A DNA stretch of 64,000 bases from Saccharina japonica (GCA_008828725.1 MEHQ01002076.1:41014-105013); one strand, 5' to 3'; numbered from the stretch's first letter, positions 44,146 through 57,050 are shown. Translations and numbers: made by a program. Notes: generated by a model not told the origin, from the letters alone.

Positions 44146-44376
44146 CTACTCCAAGTATCGTCTGTGAAAAAATTCCAAAGGCTCACAGAACACGTGTTCA
44201 AAGCATTTCAGGGTCTGGCTCGAAAATACGGCGTGAATCTTGGTCGGGGCAGGAAACTGCGAACATCCAGGTTGAGCCAAGTATTATTTATTAGGTTTAC
44301 AGTAGTTCAGGTAGGTACTTGTTTTAGCCTTTCAGCAGCAGTCCACTTGTTTTACCTTTCACCAGTAGCCCAGTAG
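44146..44376 (+). CDS. Candidate 3' exon of the Ser/Pro-rich gene, copy 1
   Basis: After a 90-bp putative intron with a pyrimidine-rich end (acceptor ATCAG), the frame reads LLQVSSVKKFQRLTEHVFKA, FQGLARKYGVNLGRGRK and on to a TAG. Phase 0 joins the upstream exon. The helical segment is conserved in copy 2 (LTEHVFKTFQGLARKYGVN), but the acceptor AG is not. Confidence 0.3.
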   Translation, partial: LLQVSSVKKFQRLTEHVFKAFQGLARKYGVNLGRGRKLRTSRLSQVLFIRFTVVQVGTCFSLSAAVHLFYLSPVAQ

Positions 44377-44657
44377 ACTACGAAACTACCTTGACAATTC
44401 CGGGGGGGGCTAATGTAGTAATACAGTAGTCAAAACCCACACTGGACCCAAAAACCGTGTATTTCCTCACCTTTTACTTGGCATATCTGGTTCTGATTAC
44501 TACAGTAGTACTGTATTTTTCTTCGTAGTAGCAGTTTGTCCCCAGTAACGTACCTGCAGTTCTATAGGCGTTAATACTACACCCTCTGTCCCACCCTTAC
44601 CGACCGTTGACCTACGTAGAACTTAGGGAACACGTTGTAAGTGACCCCCCCCCCCCC

Positions 44658-45102
44658 CCCCCCCCCCACCCTCCCACGGTGCTCCGTCTCGAAAGAGATG
44701 CATATACGGGACAACAACCAACCGGGAGAGACACGTGACTATATACTGTGTGTTCAGTGCACAAAGGGGGCAACAACCTAAAGCGACAGCCAGGCTACCC
44801 CCGGCGAAACCGGTTCCTCTTCTCAGGCCCAAAAGCAGGTGCTCATCGTTCTTAGTACTACACCACTCTCCCCACCCGCCGCCTTCCCTTGATGGTGTCT
44901 CGCCCACCACAGCGGTGCTGCGTGCCTTAGAGACTGTGCGACGTACAGTCCAGGGGGGCAACGATCAAGCTTCCACAGTTCGGTGACCAACCAACGCCAA
45001 AAGGAACAGGAGCGCTACTGTAGTTGCTGGGCTACACGCCGCGAATAACAGCAGCGGCACCAGCGAAGGAACGTCCTGTGCACACCCTCGGCTAAACAAC
45101 CA
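44658..45102. repeat. Left arm of perfect 445-bp inverted repeat beside the N gap
   Basis: Reverse complement of 45676-46120 at every position I compared. It begins in a C run and ends at the first N. A diverged third copy starts at about 55895 in the second duplication, in the orientation of the right arm. Confidence 0.9.
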
Positions 45103-45675
45103 NNNNNNNNNNNNNNNNNNNNNNNNNNNNNNNNNNNNNNNNNNNNNNNNNNNNNNNNNNNNNNNNNNNNNNNNNNNNNNNNNNNNNNNNNNNNNNNNNN
45201 NNNNNNNNNNNNNNNNNNNNNNNNNNNNNNNNNNNNNNNNNNNNNNNNNNNNNNNNNNNNNNNNNNNNNNNNNNNNNNNNNNNNNNNNNNNNNNNNNNNN
45301 NNNNNNNNNNNNNNNNNNNNNNNNNNNNNNNNNNNNNNNNNNNNNNNNNNNNNNNNNNNNNNNNNNNNNNNNNNNNNNNNNNNNNNNNNNNNNNNNNNNN
45401 NNNNNNNNNNNNNNNNNNNNNNNNNNNNNNNNNNNNNNNNNNNNNNNNNNNNNNNNNNNNNNNNNNNNNNNNNNNNNNNNNNNNNNNNNNNNNNNNNNNN
45501 NNNNNNNNNNNNNNNNNNNNNNNNNNNNNNNNNNNNNNNNNNNNNNNNNNNNNNNNNNNNNNNNNNNNNNNNNNNNNNNNNNNNNNNNNNNNNNNNNNNN
45601 NNNNNNNNNNNNNNNNNNNNNNNNNNNNNNNNNNNNNNNNNNNNNNNNNNNNNNNNNNNNNNNNNNNNNNNNNNN
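45103..45675. other. Assembly gap, 573 N
   Basis: A run of N exactly between the two inverted arms. The missing sequence may correspond to 54540-55895 of the second duplication. Confidence 0.99.
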
Positions 45676-46120
45676 TGGTTGTTTAGCCGAGGGTGTGCAC
45701 AGGACGTTCCTTCGCTGGTGCCGCTGCTGTTATTCGCGGCGTGTAGCCCAGCAACTACAGTAGCGCTCCTGTTCCTTTTGGCGTTGGTTGGTCACCGAAC
45801 TGTGGAAGCTTGATCGTTGCCCCCCTGGACTGTACGTCGCACAGTCTCTAAGGCACGCAGCACCGCTGTGGTGGGCGAGACACCATCAAGGGAAGGCGGC
45901 GGGTGGGGAGAGTGGTGTAGTACTAAGAACGATGAGCACCTGCTTTTGGGCCTGAGAAGAGGAACCGGTTTCGCCGGGGGTAGCCTGGCTGTCGCTTTAG
46001 GTTGTTGCCCCCTTTGTGCACTGAACACACAGTATATAGTCACGTGTCTCTCCCGGTTGGTTGTTGTCCCGTATATGCATCTCTTTCGAGACGGAGCACC
46101 GTGGGAGGGTGGGGGGGGGG
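45676..46120. repeat. Right arm of the 445-bp inverted repeat
   Basis: Starts at the last N with TGGTTGTTTAGCCGAGGG and ends in a G run. This arm has the orientation expected from the second duplication, so the left arm is the anomalous one. Confidence 0.9.
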
Positions 46121-46244
46121 GAAGGGAGGGGCGGAGGGTAGGAGGAAGGGAGGATTGCGTGGTACTATGCTGCAGCTGCAACACTGCTGCATCATATTGC
46201 ACGCACACATGGGGCGTGGCGTGCGCAACAACGTGTATTAAAGG

Positions 46245-46440
46245 GTTTGGTTATCCTCCTTCACCGTGTGAGGATTATCCGATTGGTTTGTGAAGGTTGT
46301 CCGATCGGTGTGTGTGCAGGGATTACCCGATTGATGTGTGAAGATTGTCCAATCGGTGTGTGTGAAGGCATTTTCCGATTGGTGTGTGCGGGGGTTATCC
46401 TTTTGGTGCTGTTTGTGAAGGTTATTCGAGATTGGTGTGG
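46245..46440. repeat. TCCGATTGGTGTGTG minisatellite, copy 1
   Basis: About seven units of roughly 25-29 bp (TGTCCGATCGGTGTGTGTG, TTACCCGATTGATGTGTGAA). Confidence 0.85.
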
Positions 46441-46960
46441 CATTCGGTCGTAGGCCGTACGTGATATGCCCGTCGCACCGTACCCGGTACGTCCGTCGTG
46501 CACGTGGCACGCACCCCCGCTGTATGTATCCAGGGTGTGGCATCCCTATCATTCCGAAGTCTGGTAGCAGCAGCAGCAGCCCCGTGCATTATGCTATGTT
46601 TATTATCGTGGTGTGAGTGGTTTGGAGACGGGGGCAGGGGGGGTGTTGATATCTTTACGAGAAGGTTATTATTAGTAGTATGTAGCAAAAGCCTCAGAGG
46701 CGAGCAAAGCTACCGTAGGTTTGGAACCCCTTGTTCGCATGAATGTGATTACGTGATGTATACCACTATCTGGATAGAAATGTAAGGACCTTTTCGTTCC
46801 CCATGTCAATACACGAACGTGCCTTATATATTTCCGCCCACAGTGGTACCTGCCACCTGGTATATATACCATACCTATCTGTGGTAAATAGTACCTGGTA
46901 ACTGTAAGACTGGGTGCGCCCTCTATCGGGATGGAAACGAGGAGCGTCGCCTTGTCCTAA

Positions 46961-49900
46961 GTAATGGTCGGGTCCCATAGGAGCTTTGTCCGGCGGATGT
47001 TCGGGAAAAATAAAGTGTTTGCCGAAAAAAGAATCGACCATGATACTAAAAAACTTCCATTTAAAAGGTCCCCCCCCCCTTTTTCTCATATGTTTTGGCC
47101 CATACCTTGTATTAAGAACGTGGAGAAAGCTACTGAGGGCCAGATTGGGCTGGTCTCAAGCGGCGTTTGCGTGAGAAAGCCACGAATCCCACAATATTTA
47201 ACTTTTTACGATAGAATTGTAGATGGCACCTTTAGCTGGTTAGACTGATGTGTACTTTGTTTGAAGATGTATGTGGTGTAGTAGACTGTGCGCTTTGTTT
47301 GGAGATATATGTGGTGTATGCATGACGGCAATGCTCAGAGAGTAATACTATATAGCAGCGTTAACCGCTATTCTACTGAAAAATGTGTCAACTCTAATTC
47401 CAAGTAGTTTGTGCCAAAAAATCGTGGGTACAGCCTTAAAGTCGTTCATAGGAGCACGGCACCTATATTATTCTACACTGCGAAATTGATGATAGACGCT
47501 ACACTGAGAAATTGATCCTACACTAAATCCAAGTAGTTAGTCCCCAAAAACACATGCGCCTATTTCCGAAAGGGGGTTCAGCACATACAGCAGGTCGAAC
47601 CGTACTACCTTGTCTATTTCGTATATAATAAGCAGCAGTGATGTTACGGAGATAAAAGGCCAATCAAACCACCACCAGAAACTCAACGTAAGAACCGTTT
47701 TAGAACCGCACACAAGCTTTTGGGGCACAAGAGTCACTTGTACTTTCTGTACGTAGTGTGACACGTTTTTTTTCGGGCAGTAATTAGGTCCAACAATCTA
47801 CTCTGGACCCGACACACGAATAACGCCTCCACAACTATACCAGAGTGAAAAAGGTTAAACAGTACGTAGTTTCAGATTCGAGTGGTTTCTTGTACTTGCG
47901 ACAATAGAGATCCACGGGCGCAAGATAACGGTATTTCTGTACATTGAACATGTGACACAACCAGCTTGTTGCAGCGGTAGTGTTTACGATGTAGCCCAGC
48001 GTCGTCAACATGTGTGTTTTGATATATCGTCGAAACTCGTCACCACCTCCTCTTCACCTCTTTATCCCTAAAGCCTTTTCACAGGCGGTCGGCGCCAGGG
48101 TTACGGTTTTACAGCCAAGTAGAACTTATGGGTCAAGGATGGTCGTGGTTGTACTCGCATTGACTCATTGCCATATTCTAGTCCGTCCGTGGTCACTAGA
48201 GAGGCTGCAACAACTCTGGAGTGGAAGCCACCTTCAGGAAAACAAAAATATGCACAGGTCTATCTCCCTCGTTGGGGCACACAAAAGCAAAAGTACTTGC
48301 GTCGTACCGGCGAGGTACACCAGCGGCGGTTGTCCTCATCCGACCTTCGGTACCTTCGGTGCTTGTAGGATCCCTTTTAGGGGGGCGCGTTCGCTCGCAT
48401 CAACCGACGCTCTTATCCGTGCTTCTTCAAGCATGTACCATATCACCAGAGAAAGCGTGAAAAAAACATCTGCTGAAAGGGAGATCGATCATTTGCCAAA
48501 CTCTAACTGTGACAAAAAAACGAAAAAAACACTGCTGTGACATAGATCGACAACTTCCCGAAAAAGCTCCACGGAATTGATATATTCGCCCCCCCCCCCC
48601 CCCTTCGTTATTAGAGGGCACCCATTTCCCGCTCCCGCTCTCCTGCGGTGCGGCGCTTGCTTCATGATTATATATAATCGTTATCGACAGTTCCTACCCC
48701 GCCCGCTCCACCGATTCCCCAACCCAAAGCTGTATCCCTGATACTCCTATCGTGGGACCTGCAAAGAGCCTCCTCCCTGAGGGCTCTCGGAAACGCCGCT
48801 GTACCAGCGCAAGGCGACGGCCGATCACAACAGGCGCCTCCCGTCCGGCGAGGGTGACTCCTCGCTGCAGGCAGCACGCCGACATTATTAGGGCGTTACT
48901 CGCCGCCAGGACCGTTCGATCGAGATCCTCGGAGCGCTGGTTAAAACGGGCCACCGCTTCCCCCACCGCTTTGACCAGACCAGTTCGATCTATCGCGCCT
49001 GACTCGCCGCTAGCCTGCCACGAAGCACGCTCGTTTTGTGATTTCTAGTAGTGCTGGTCATGGTCACTGCCGAGGGGGAGGCTTCCCGGCTCACCACCTG
49101 CTCGGTTGTAGTTGTGGTCGCCATGCAGACTATAGCGCTGGCCGTCGGTACCGCGGGCATCGTCAACTATCTCATCATCATCATACCACTGCTGCCTAGT
49201 AGTGCTGTTGTGCTGTACAGTAACAAACCCTTGCTTTAGGCCAGCCTCAAAACCCTTACGTGAGGTAGGGTATCCTACGCTAATCTCAATACAAAACATA
49301 TGTTTTGTCTGATGTTTCGTGAACAACTCAAGCAAAATTTTAATAACCCGACAACTGTACGTATTCTACGTGTATCGGCGGTAGGGTGCCAGTTGAGACA
49401 GGTTACAAACAAACATAATTATTAAAGTAATGTCCATATCGGACTGGCTATTCCTCTGCCACCAGGGCTGGCTGGCAGCTGACTCATACCTGGTACCATT
49501 CAGCCGACATCGGAAAGTCACAAAAATTGGTAGCGATTGTTTTTCGACTCATGACATTCAGAACGTGTTTTACCAGCTTTGTTGGCCACCCCCGGGAGGG
49601 GGGGGGTGATTGGGGCTCGCTTCGCATTGTAATCGAAAAATCATTCGGCTTCTTCGCCGAAACCCATCAAATTCATCTTGAGAAGCGGACTTTCGTTCCG
49701 ATTCACAGCCCTGGCTACAGTATTATAGCACGCCATCACATACCAGGTACCAGGTATATCACGAGCGTCAACAGACAGGCAGAGTACGCCTGTAGTAAAG
49801 AGTCACTTTAGCTCTGACGAGGAGAACTAAACTGTTCTTCTTGCTTCTTCTGCTGCTGCAACCATTCGCCGTTTGAAATATAAATACTTCGTATGTACGA

Positions 49901-50489
49901 GTAGCAACACCAAACAGCAGGAGGTTAACGGTTACAGCAGTAGTATTAATAGTAGTAGTAGTAACAAATGCAGCAGCTTGTAGCAGCAACAACACTATAA
50001 CAGCAGCAGCAGCAGCAACAGAGTAGTACTCTCTGTCTGTCACTGTAGCAGCACAGTTTGTGGTTCAGAGCTCTACTGTATCTCAGGTCAAGATCACAGG
50101 ACATGAATCCAAAACGAAATACCTGGTACGTACGTACCAGGTGCCAGTTGTGGTTCAGAACATATGAATTTATCTCCGGTAGTGGCTCGTGGTGGCGTTT
50201 GTCACTTCGATGTTTTACGGGAGACTCAACGCTGCAGCGAGCACCTACTACCTGTTCCTTCGCAAAGGGCTGCGGGAGTTCCCGCCGACACTCGTACGCT
50301 GCTCGGTCGGGCGCTGAGAGGCGAAACCTTTCGTACCTTTGTCGTGTTACATGTTGCCTGAATCCCTGTGGACGAACGCATTCTAGACGGAAATATAAGA
50401 ACCATACAAAGTTAAATATGATAGCCACACGATTCTTATATTTCCGTCCAGGGCTGTGCAGTACGTACTATTAATAGCTCTTCTGTCGA
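46961..50489. other. Spacer between the segmental duplications
   Basis: Holds the inverted pair AATTCCAAGTAGTTTGTGCC near 47390-47560 and a GC-rich block at 48670-49040 with an open frame on each strand (minus-strand 48694-48966 reads VARFNQRSEDLDRTVLAASN). No family recognised and no splice signals convincing enough to call a gene. Confidence 0.5.
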
Positions 50490-51156
50490 AATAGGGCTCG
50501 GTACTCTCGCTCGTACAAGATAATATCCAGGAAGTGTTATACTCGTAGAGAGCAGAAACAAGATAGCTTCTTAGCCGTTCCTGTAGAGCTTGAGCGGCGC
50601 GTTACGACTCCTGCAGGGGACTGGCAGACTGGCAGGGCTTGCGAGAGCGTGCCGAAGTGGCTGAGGTCTGGGGCCGAGCCGAGGGACAAAATGTCGAAAG
50701 ATAGGCCGCTTGTTCCTGTTCGGGAAATATGTATTCCGCCGCGTGCTGCGCGATCCCTTTTTATTTTTCCAGCCAATCATCTGCGAGATCGGCCGTTGAT
50801 TGTTGATGCCTCGCCCCTCCTTGCTCCTTGCTTTTCTTCCCCCCCTTGCTCACAACTCACACTCCACCGCCGTCCAGAGTCCAGAGTCGAGAGGGTGGGA
50901 TTTCCTAGACTTTAGTCGCGAACGTGCGGGATTGCGAGATAGTTTTCTACGGGCAATAACCCACGCAGTGCACGCAGGCGTTCGTACGATAACCTACGCG
51001 CAGCTCGGGCATAGTCAACAGCGCGTGTCATCACCCTCAATCCCACACCCTGCGGGTACACGCGTACAGCACCCGGGGTGGCTCCAAGAAAATCTGTTTG
51101 AAAAATCAGAGGAACAACCGCGAGTACACCGCAGCAGCACCACACGCAAGAGAAGC

Positions 51157-51230
51157 GTGTCCACCGTACCCCCGTGCGGAACACCCGGACCGATCTCCTC
51201 CGCCGCCGCGGAAACGACGAAGAGCTTTAG
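51157..51230 (+). pseudogene. Counterpart of the candidate first exon, copy 2 (ATG replaced by GTG)
   Basis: Same frame and donor as 40942-41018, with a 3-nt in-frame deletion, but the start codon reads GTG. Either this copy is no longer translated from here or the real start lies elsewhere. Confidence 0.25.
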
Positions 51231-53561
51231 GTGAGAAATTCGTGAAACGTTGGGTGGGGCGGTTTCACACATTCGTTTTGGTCAAGGAGTCAAGCATGCA
51301 GAAGGATGATGTTCGTTGGAAAAATGGAAAAGGGCGGGTAACGTTGCATGATGCTGCAGGAAGGATCCACAGAGCCCAAGCCATCAGTGGTTCAGTTTAG
51401 TGGTTGAGGCGGCTTCGTCCATCGTAGTCACGGTCTTCCTCCCTCTCTCCCCTTTCTCCCCCCTCTCTCGTCTCTTTCGCGCGAACCCTGGAGGTTATCA
51501 GCGCACGCATTTTGATGAGTCTCCGCTATATTATGAGGCGTTATTGTTGTGGGATTGTGGGGCGTATATATACATAATAAGTAAAAAATCACTGTAGGTC
51601 GTCGTAAGCCTGCGGGCAGCTACTACTCCTTCCGCCAGTACAGCAGCAGTACTGCTGCTATGCTGTGCTGGCAGCACCATGCTGGACCAGGCCCCAGTCC
51701 AGCGAAAAACCCTTCCTTGTCGAAAAAGAACTGGTGGCGCAAATCCCTAACCTATATCATACCTACAGCCCTTCCTACAGTACGAACCAGATATACTGCT
51801 GTTGTACAATGTACGTATTACAGGTAATAGCGCATCCATCCGTCCTTGGATTCGGGGTGCGTGGCATTTGAGCTCCTCCAATTACTTTTTTTAGAGGTAT
51901 CATACTGTATGATATCTGGCATACGTGATATGATTTGTAGAATACGAACTGGTCCAGGTACCCGGTACCAGGTATGATACAAACGTATTGATAGTAGTAG
52001 TGCATGTGAACCCCTGTTGTCCAAATGCTGCGTGCAATACTAGCTCGGGCTGTCTGTACGTACCATGTTGATGTACATATATACGTGGGTGTAATTTTAC
52101 TGGTACCAGGTGTCGAAGAAACAAACACCACAAACAGCAAAAAACGAGTTGCGCTGAACCAAAACTCCAGCGCGCATGTTTGCATGTTTTCATGGTTTCA
52201 GTCAACACTTCCGGGTCTGTTCGTACCGGTACTTACTACTGCTTTAATATCTATACTACAGTGTCATATCACATATCTCGAATGGTGAACAAAGATGCTG
52301 CCCCTGCTGAGCACTTGCGAAGCAGAAGTGTATGCACAAGCGAGCCACAGGCACGAAACGAACCAGGCAGTTTCCCTTCTTGTTGCCGTTCTCGTAGTAA
52401 CACTCCGGGGATCAAAACAAACAACATAAAGGCGGCGGTCGGCTCACTTGTTGTGCGTCCAGAGCTCGTCGATCGCGTGTGTGCACTACAGCTAGCAGTA
52501 CTTCTTCTGTTGAACTATTAACAGCAATGTCAGCAATAACAGCATAGGGCTAGACCTCACAAGGAGGAATTGACAATTTCCCTGCTGTAAATGCAATCCA
52601 CCTCTAATTTCAAATGTTCCCCCCCCCCAAAAAAAACGTGTGTGGCGTTCTACTCTAATAGAGGGGTTACATGGTGTTTTGGCGCCCCACAATAGTCCTG
52701 CCAAGACACGCCAAACCCGCCCAACCATACTGAGCACCGCCATGCACACTACAATGGTTCCCTACAGCAGTTCGTTGCTCTGAACCGTTTTTTTTCTTGT
52801 ACCGATGCCACCCCTTGGCCAGCACACACGACCCCAACAGCAGCAGCTGATTGACTGATGCCTGGTACTTTCGTGTGCGTGTTTGCTATATACCTGGTAT
52901 TTTTTATTGCTCAGAGGCAGATTTGCCTACTGCGATATACTCTGTTGACTTTGCGTGGATTTTTATGTTGCGTACGATACGTTCTGTGGAGCTTGAGTTT
53001 TTTTTTACGTTCGTAAAGTGCTTAGACTAACCCTATCTCTGCTGCAAAATTTCCTTGACGCCATAGTATTTTCAAGTAGTTCAGCCCCAAAAACGTGGAC
53101 TCAGTTGTTAAAGGGGGGTTACAGAAGACTTGTCTTCTTCTTTTTGCCCACCCTCCAAAAGGAACTCCAAAATAGTGGGGGTGGGGGGGTCCCGTCTTCC
53201 CGTGCATTCGTGTGCCGCTTGGTCGTGGGTACCTTAGATGACGTACGGTCAGGTCTCGAACGCTAAAGGCATACCTCAGGGTGTTCATTCCGTAACAATA
53301 CCGCCGAAAAAAAAAAAAAACACACTACTGCTACTGTATTATGTGTTCCTACGTATAGGCTTTGAAATCACCAACACCACCGCCCGCTATGATATACGTA
53401 TACGCTTTATAGTATTTTCTGTGGCGCGAAACGGGTTCGCTCGCTGGCTCGCTCACGCCCGACCCGTTCCCTCGTCCTTCCCTGGCGCATCCGTCCGACC
53501 CTAACTTCAGGCACTAACTTCAGGCACAAACCCTCGAGGGTCGACATCATGTGCATTTGTG

Positions 53562-53926
53562 GGAGGCAACCGACGGTCTTCTTGATGGAGGTCACGACCA
53601 GCAGACCACAGACGACCGACGAGCCCGCGCCGGAGTGCGGCATCGAGCGATGCCCTCACTCTCCCACGTCATCGCAGGACAGTTCGTGCGAGGGTACCAC
53701 TACTACCGGGGTTTCGTTTTCGGACCCTCCTTCGACGTTAGCGGCAGCACCCCGGGGCCGCAACCGCGCCCCTCCCTCTCCCCGCGGCCGGCCGTCCTCC
53801 CCGCTTCACCCTGGGGCTTCGTCGTCAACATCGCCGTCTAGACGATCGTCCGTGTCTCCGGGCCGAGGAAGGGGTAGTCCCGTCCCCAGCTCACCGCGCG
53901 TGGGGGATCACTCTGTGGAATCTGAG
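53562..53926 (+). CDS. Candidate exon, Ser/Pro/Arg-rich protein, copy 2
   Basis: Same length and frame as 43691-44055, reading GRQPTVFLMEVTTSRPQTTD, then PRGRNRAPPSPRGRPSSPL. The copies differ by scattered substitutions, some synonymous. The following intron has grown by a TTG repeat, the acceptor is lost and the 3' exon frame soon stops, so this copy may be degenerate. Confidence 0.3.
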
Positions 53927-53954
53927 GTGCGCGTCTACCGTAGACTGACTGCGC

Positions 53955-53998
53955 GTTGTTGTTGATGTTGTTGTTGCTGTTGTTGTTGTTGTTGTTAT

Positions 53999-54030
<32 letters not shown>
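53955..54030. repeat. TTG trinucleotide repeat in duplication copy 2
   Basis: About 25 GTT units with a few interruptions; the same spot in copy 1 (44085-44098) has only one or two. Confidence 0.9.
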
Positions 54031-54032
<2 letters not shown>

Positions 54033-54941
54033 TTTTTCTCGTTTTGTTTTGCCATTGAGCGCTTCTAACGTACCACTCCTGTCCGCTACTCCAAGTCTTG
54101 CCTGTAAATAAACAGTTCCAAGGGCTCACAGAACACGTGTTCAAAACATTCCAGGGTCTGGCTCGAAAATACGGCGTGAATTGTTTGGCCGGGGTAGAAA
54201 ACTGCGAATATCCAGCTTGAACCGAGTGTTATTTACAAGGCTTAGTTCGGATGTGTACTTGTTTTAGCCTGTTAGCGGTAGTCCACTTGTTTAGCCTTTC
54301 ACCAATAGCCCAGCAGACTATACAACCCCCCCTATATTTACTCACCATATTTGGTTCTGATTACTGCAGACAGTACTGTATGTTTTCCCCTAATAGTAGT
54401 TTGACCCCAGTGACGTGCCTGCAGTTCTGAAGGCGTTAATACTACTATGAAGGCGTTAATACTACTACAGTACACCCTCTCGCCCACCCTCACCGACCAT
54501 TGACCTACGTAGAACTTATGGAACACGTTGTGAGTGATCCGCCCCCCCCCCCCGCTTCCCGCAGCGATAAAGGAAGAGGATACCACCGAGGTTGTCCACA
54601 TTTTGGCCACCTATCTATGTGTCTTTTCTTTCAATCTGTTTGTTTCTCTATCGCCACACACAAGTTCTCCTCCATAGTCCCGTGATGCCCAATCTCTGCA
54701 CATCTATCTTCTCACAGAAACAGAGCCTCCACACACACCACTCGAACATGATGGTGGCGTCCCGCGAAAACCAGTATCGTCGCCCAGCATCCATCATCAC
54801 AAACCACCAATGCCGCCGCTTCTTCTCCACCCCCCCCTCTGAACCAAACACTCTCCTTGCGGCCAGGTTGATGAGGCCCTTGCGACTCCTCTCTTCTACT
54901 CACCACCACCGCTCGATCTCCCGCGGGCGTGCTACTACGGC

Positions 54942-55739
54942 ATGGCTGGTTTGTCAGATGACGCCATCGACGACGGCCCTCGACCCGGCGCCTTGTGGAA
55001 AGGCGGAAGCAGTGACATGAGCTTACTGCACACCGCGGTAAACATCGCGATGTCCTACTCGAAAGAGCCTCTGACCAGAGCGGAAAGGGACACGTCACCT
55101 AAAGTATCCTCCTCCTCCTCCTCCTCCTCCTCCTCCTCCGCGATTCTCGAGAAGGAAAACACCACCACAGCAACCGCCACCATCACCAACAACAACACCA
55201 CCATCAACAACAACACCAGCGCTGCTGCTGCTTCCGCTGCTGATGCTGCTGCGGAGGCGAAGGCGGCGGTACGCAAGAAAGCGCGTCGAGTTACCTGGAG
55301 TCCCATGGTGCTCGCGAGAGAAGACGCGGCGGCATACATCAGGCCTCACGTGAAGCGCTATTTTGAGACCGAGGAGGCTGAGTTTCGCGCGGCATACACC
55401 GAAGCCGTAACAAGGAAATTGGACCAGCGGCGGGCGGAGGAGCGGGCGGAGCGGAAGCGGGGGGGGGTGCCGGCAGCAGCGACCTGTCGTCCCGCCGCAA
55501 AGCGAGGAGCCTTCTTCGGGCTGCTGGCGAGCCTTTACAAGCCCGAGTGGATGGGTTACAGGATGTGGCCCCAAGACCCATTCTACGCTTCGGCTCAGCT
55601 TCTGTTGGCGGGGAACGTGCTACCGGCAGCCTGCCGCGGTGGGATCAGTGCTCCGCCGGGCCGTCCGACAAACCTTGGCGACGCTGTGAAGGGCATGGCA
55701 GCGGCCATGCAAAGCCGCCGCGGCCAGTGCAGAGCATGA
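54942..55739 (+). CDS. Uncharacterised 265-residue ORF with possible PP1-docking motif
   Basis: Single open frame with a good start context (GGCATGG). I do not recognise the family. Residues 54-110 are low complexity (Ser, then Asn/Thr, then Ala). A basic patch RKKARRVTWSPM at 111-122 contains RVTW, which fits the RVxF/W consensus for docking to protein phosphatase 1; that is inference from a short motif. Residues 139-173 are charged and probably helical (FETEEAEFRAAYTEAVTRK onward). The C-terminal third (FFGLLASLYKPEWMGYRMW) is hydrophobic/aromatic and looks folded. It sits in the second segmental duplication, at the point where the first copy has the assembly gap. Intronless, unlike AGO. 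Confidence 0.55.
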   Translation: MAGLSDDAIDDGPRPGALWKGGSSDMSLLHTAVNIAMSYSKEPLTRAERDTSPKVSSSSSSSSSSSAILEKENTTTATATITNNNTTINNNTSAAAASAADAAAEAKAAVRKKARRVTWSPMVLAREDAAAYIRPHVKRYFETEEAEFRAAYTEAVTRKLDQRRAEERAERKRGGVPAAATCRPAAKRGAFFGLLASLYKPEWMGYRMWPQDPFYASAQLLLAGNVLPAACRGGISAPPGRPTNLGDAVKGMAAAMQSRRGQCRA

Positions 55740-56751
55740 GCCTTTTGTTTTCTATTTTCGGAGACATTTTTGTGTGGTGGTATGATATTATCGTGCATCT
55801 GTTTCCGGGCACCTTCGGGTCGACGTCAGACGTTTTGACCTCGTGATGTGCCTGTGTTGTTGATGCTCATCGGAAAGCCGATAATATAGTGTTTTGGTTG
55901 TTTAGCCGAGGGTGTGCACAGGGCGTTCCTTCGCTGGTGCCACTGCTGTTATACGCGGCGTGCAGCCCAGCAACTACAGTAGCGCTCCTGTTCCTTTTGG
56001 CGTTGGTTGGTCACCGGACTGTGGAAGCTTGATCGTTGCCCCCCTGAACTGTACGTCGCACAGTCCCCAAGGCGCGGCACCGCTGTGGTGGACGATACAT
56101 CATCAAGGGAGGGTGGCAGGTGGGGGGGGAGGCGGTGTAATACTAAGAACGATGGACACCTCCTTATGGGCCTGAGAAGAGGAACCGGTTCCTTCAGTGG
56201 TAGCCTGGTTGTCGCTTTTTGTTTGTTGCCCCATTTATGCACCGAACGCACAGCATATGGTCGCATGTCTCTTCCGGTTGGTTGTTGCGCCCCTTTATGC
56301 ATCCGGAACGTGGGTTGGCATGCTAGGACTGCGATGTCAATGGATTCGCGGCAATCCGTTGGTTACTTCACGGTGTAGCACAGGGTGACGTGGGTGCTAC
56401 TTGGCCATAACCGTACGGGGTTGATACGCGAAGTGAGCTGTTTGTATTCCGGCTGGGTGTGGGGAGGGGGTGAAAGAGGGAGGGACGGGGAGCGGAGAGA
56501 GGGAGGGACGGGGGGGAGGAAGGGATGGGCGGGGGGAGGGAGGGAGGGAGGATGGGGGGGAGAGAAGGGAGGGACGGAGGGCAGAAGGAAAGGAGGGTTG
56601 CGTGGTACTATGCTACAGCTGCAACACCGTGCTGTAGCATATTTCACGCACACATGGGGCTTGGCGTGCGCAACAACGTGTGTTTGTGAAAGCTTGTACT
56701 TCGTGTGAACTGCACACAACTGTATCGTGCCGATTTTAGATGGGTTTGGTT

Positions 56752-57050
56752 ATCCCCCTTCACCGTGTGAGGATTATTCGATTGGTGTGTGAAAACCACC
56801 CAATCGGGGTGTAAGGCCTTTCCGATTGATGGGTGAAGACTGTCCAATCGGTGTGGGGGGGGGGATTACCCGATAGATTTGTGCAGATTAAATTTGTCCG
56901 ATCGATGTGTGTAGGGATCCGATTGGTGTATGTGGATTGTCCGATCGGTGTGTGAATATTATCCGATTGGTTTGTAAGGTTTTGATCGATTGGTGTGCGT
57001 GTGGGGGGATTATCCTATGTATTGATTGCTATTGGGTGTGAAGGATATTC
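56752..57050. repeat. TCCGATTGGTGTGTG minisatellite, copy 2
   Basis: About ten units, orthologous within the duplication to 46245-46440 but longer, so unit number changed after the duplication. Confidence 0.85.

Larger units (their letters stand above)
40285..46960 (+). repeat. Segmental duplication, copy 1 (about 6.7 kb)
   Basis: Collinear with 50490-57530: shared anchors include the TACTCGTAGAGAGCAGAAAC stretch, the STSPPYGTPGP exon, the Ser/Pro exon, the poly-C boundary, the block from 45676 onward and the TCCGATTGGTGTGTG minisatellite. Divergence and many indels show the duplication is not recent. The middle is interrupted by the inverted arms and N gap. End points are approximate. Confidence 0.85.

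Noticed and set aside
44735-44986. ORF MTIYCVFSAQRGQQ and its mirror at 45792-46208
   Set aside because: Same sequence in two inverted arms; the related block in the second duplication does not preserve the frame well.
48694-48966. Minus-strand ORF in a GC-rich block as a gene
   Set aside because: Looks protein-like in part but both strands are open, no family is recognised and no splice sites convince.
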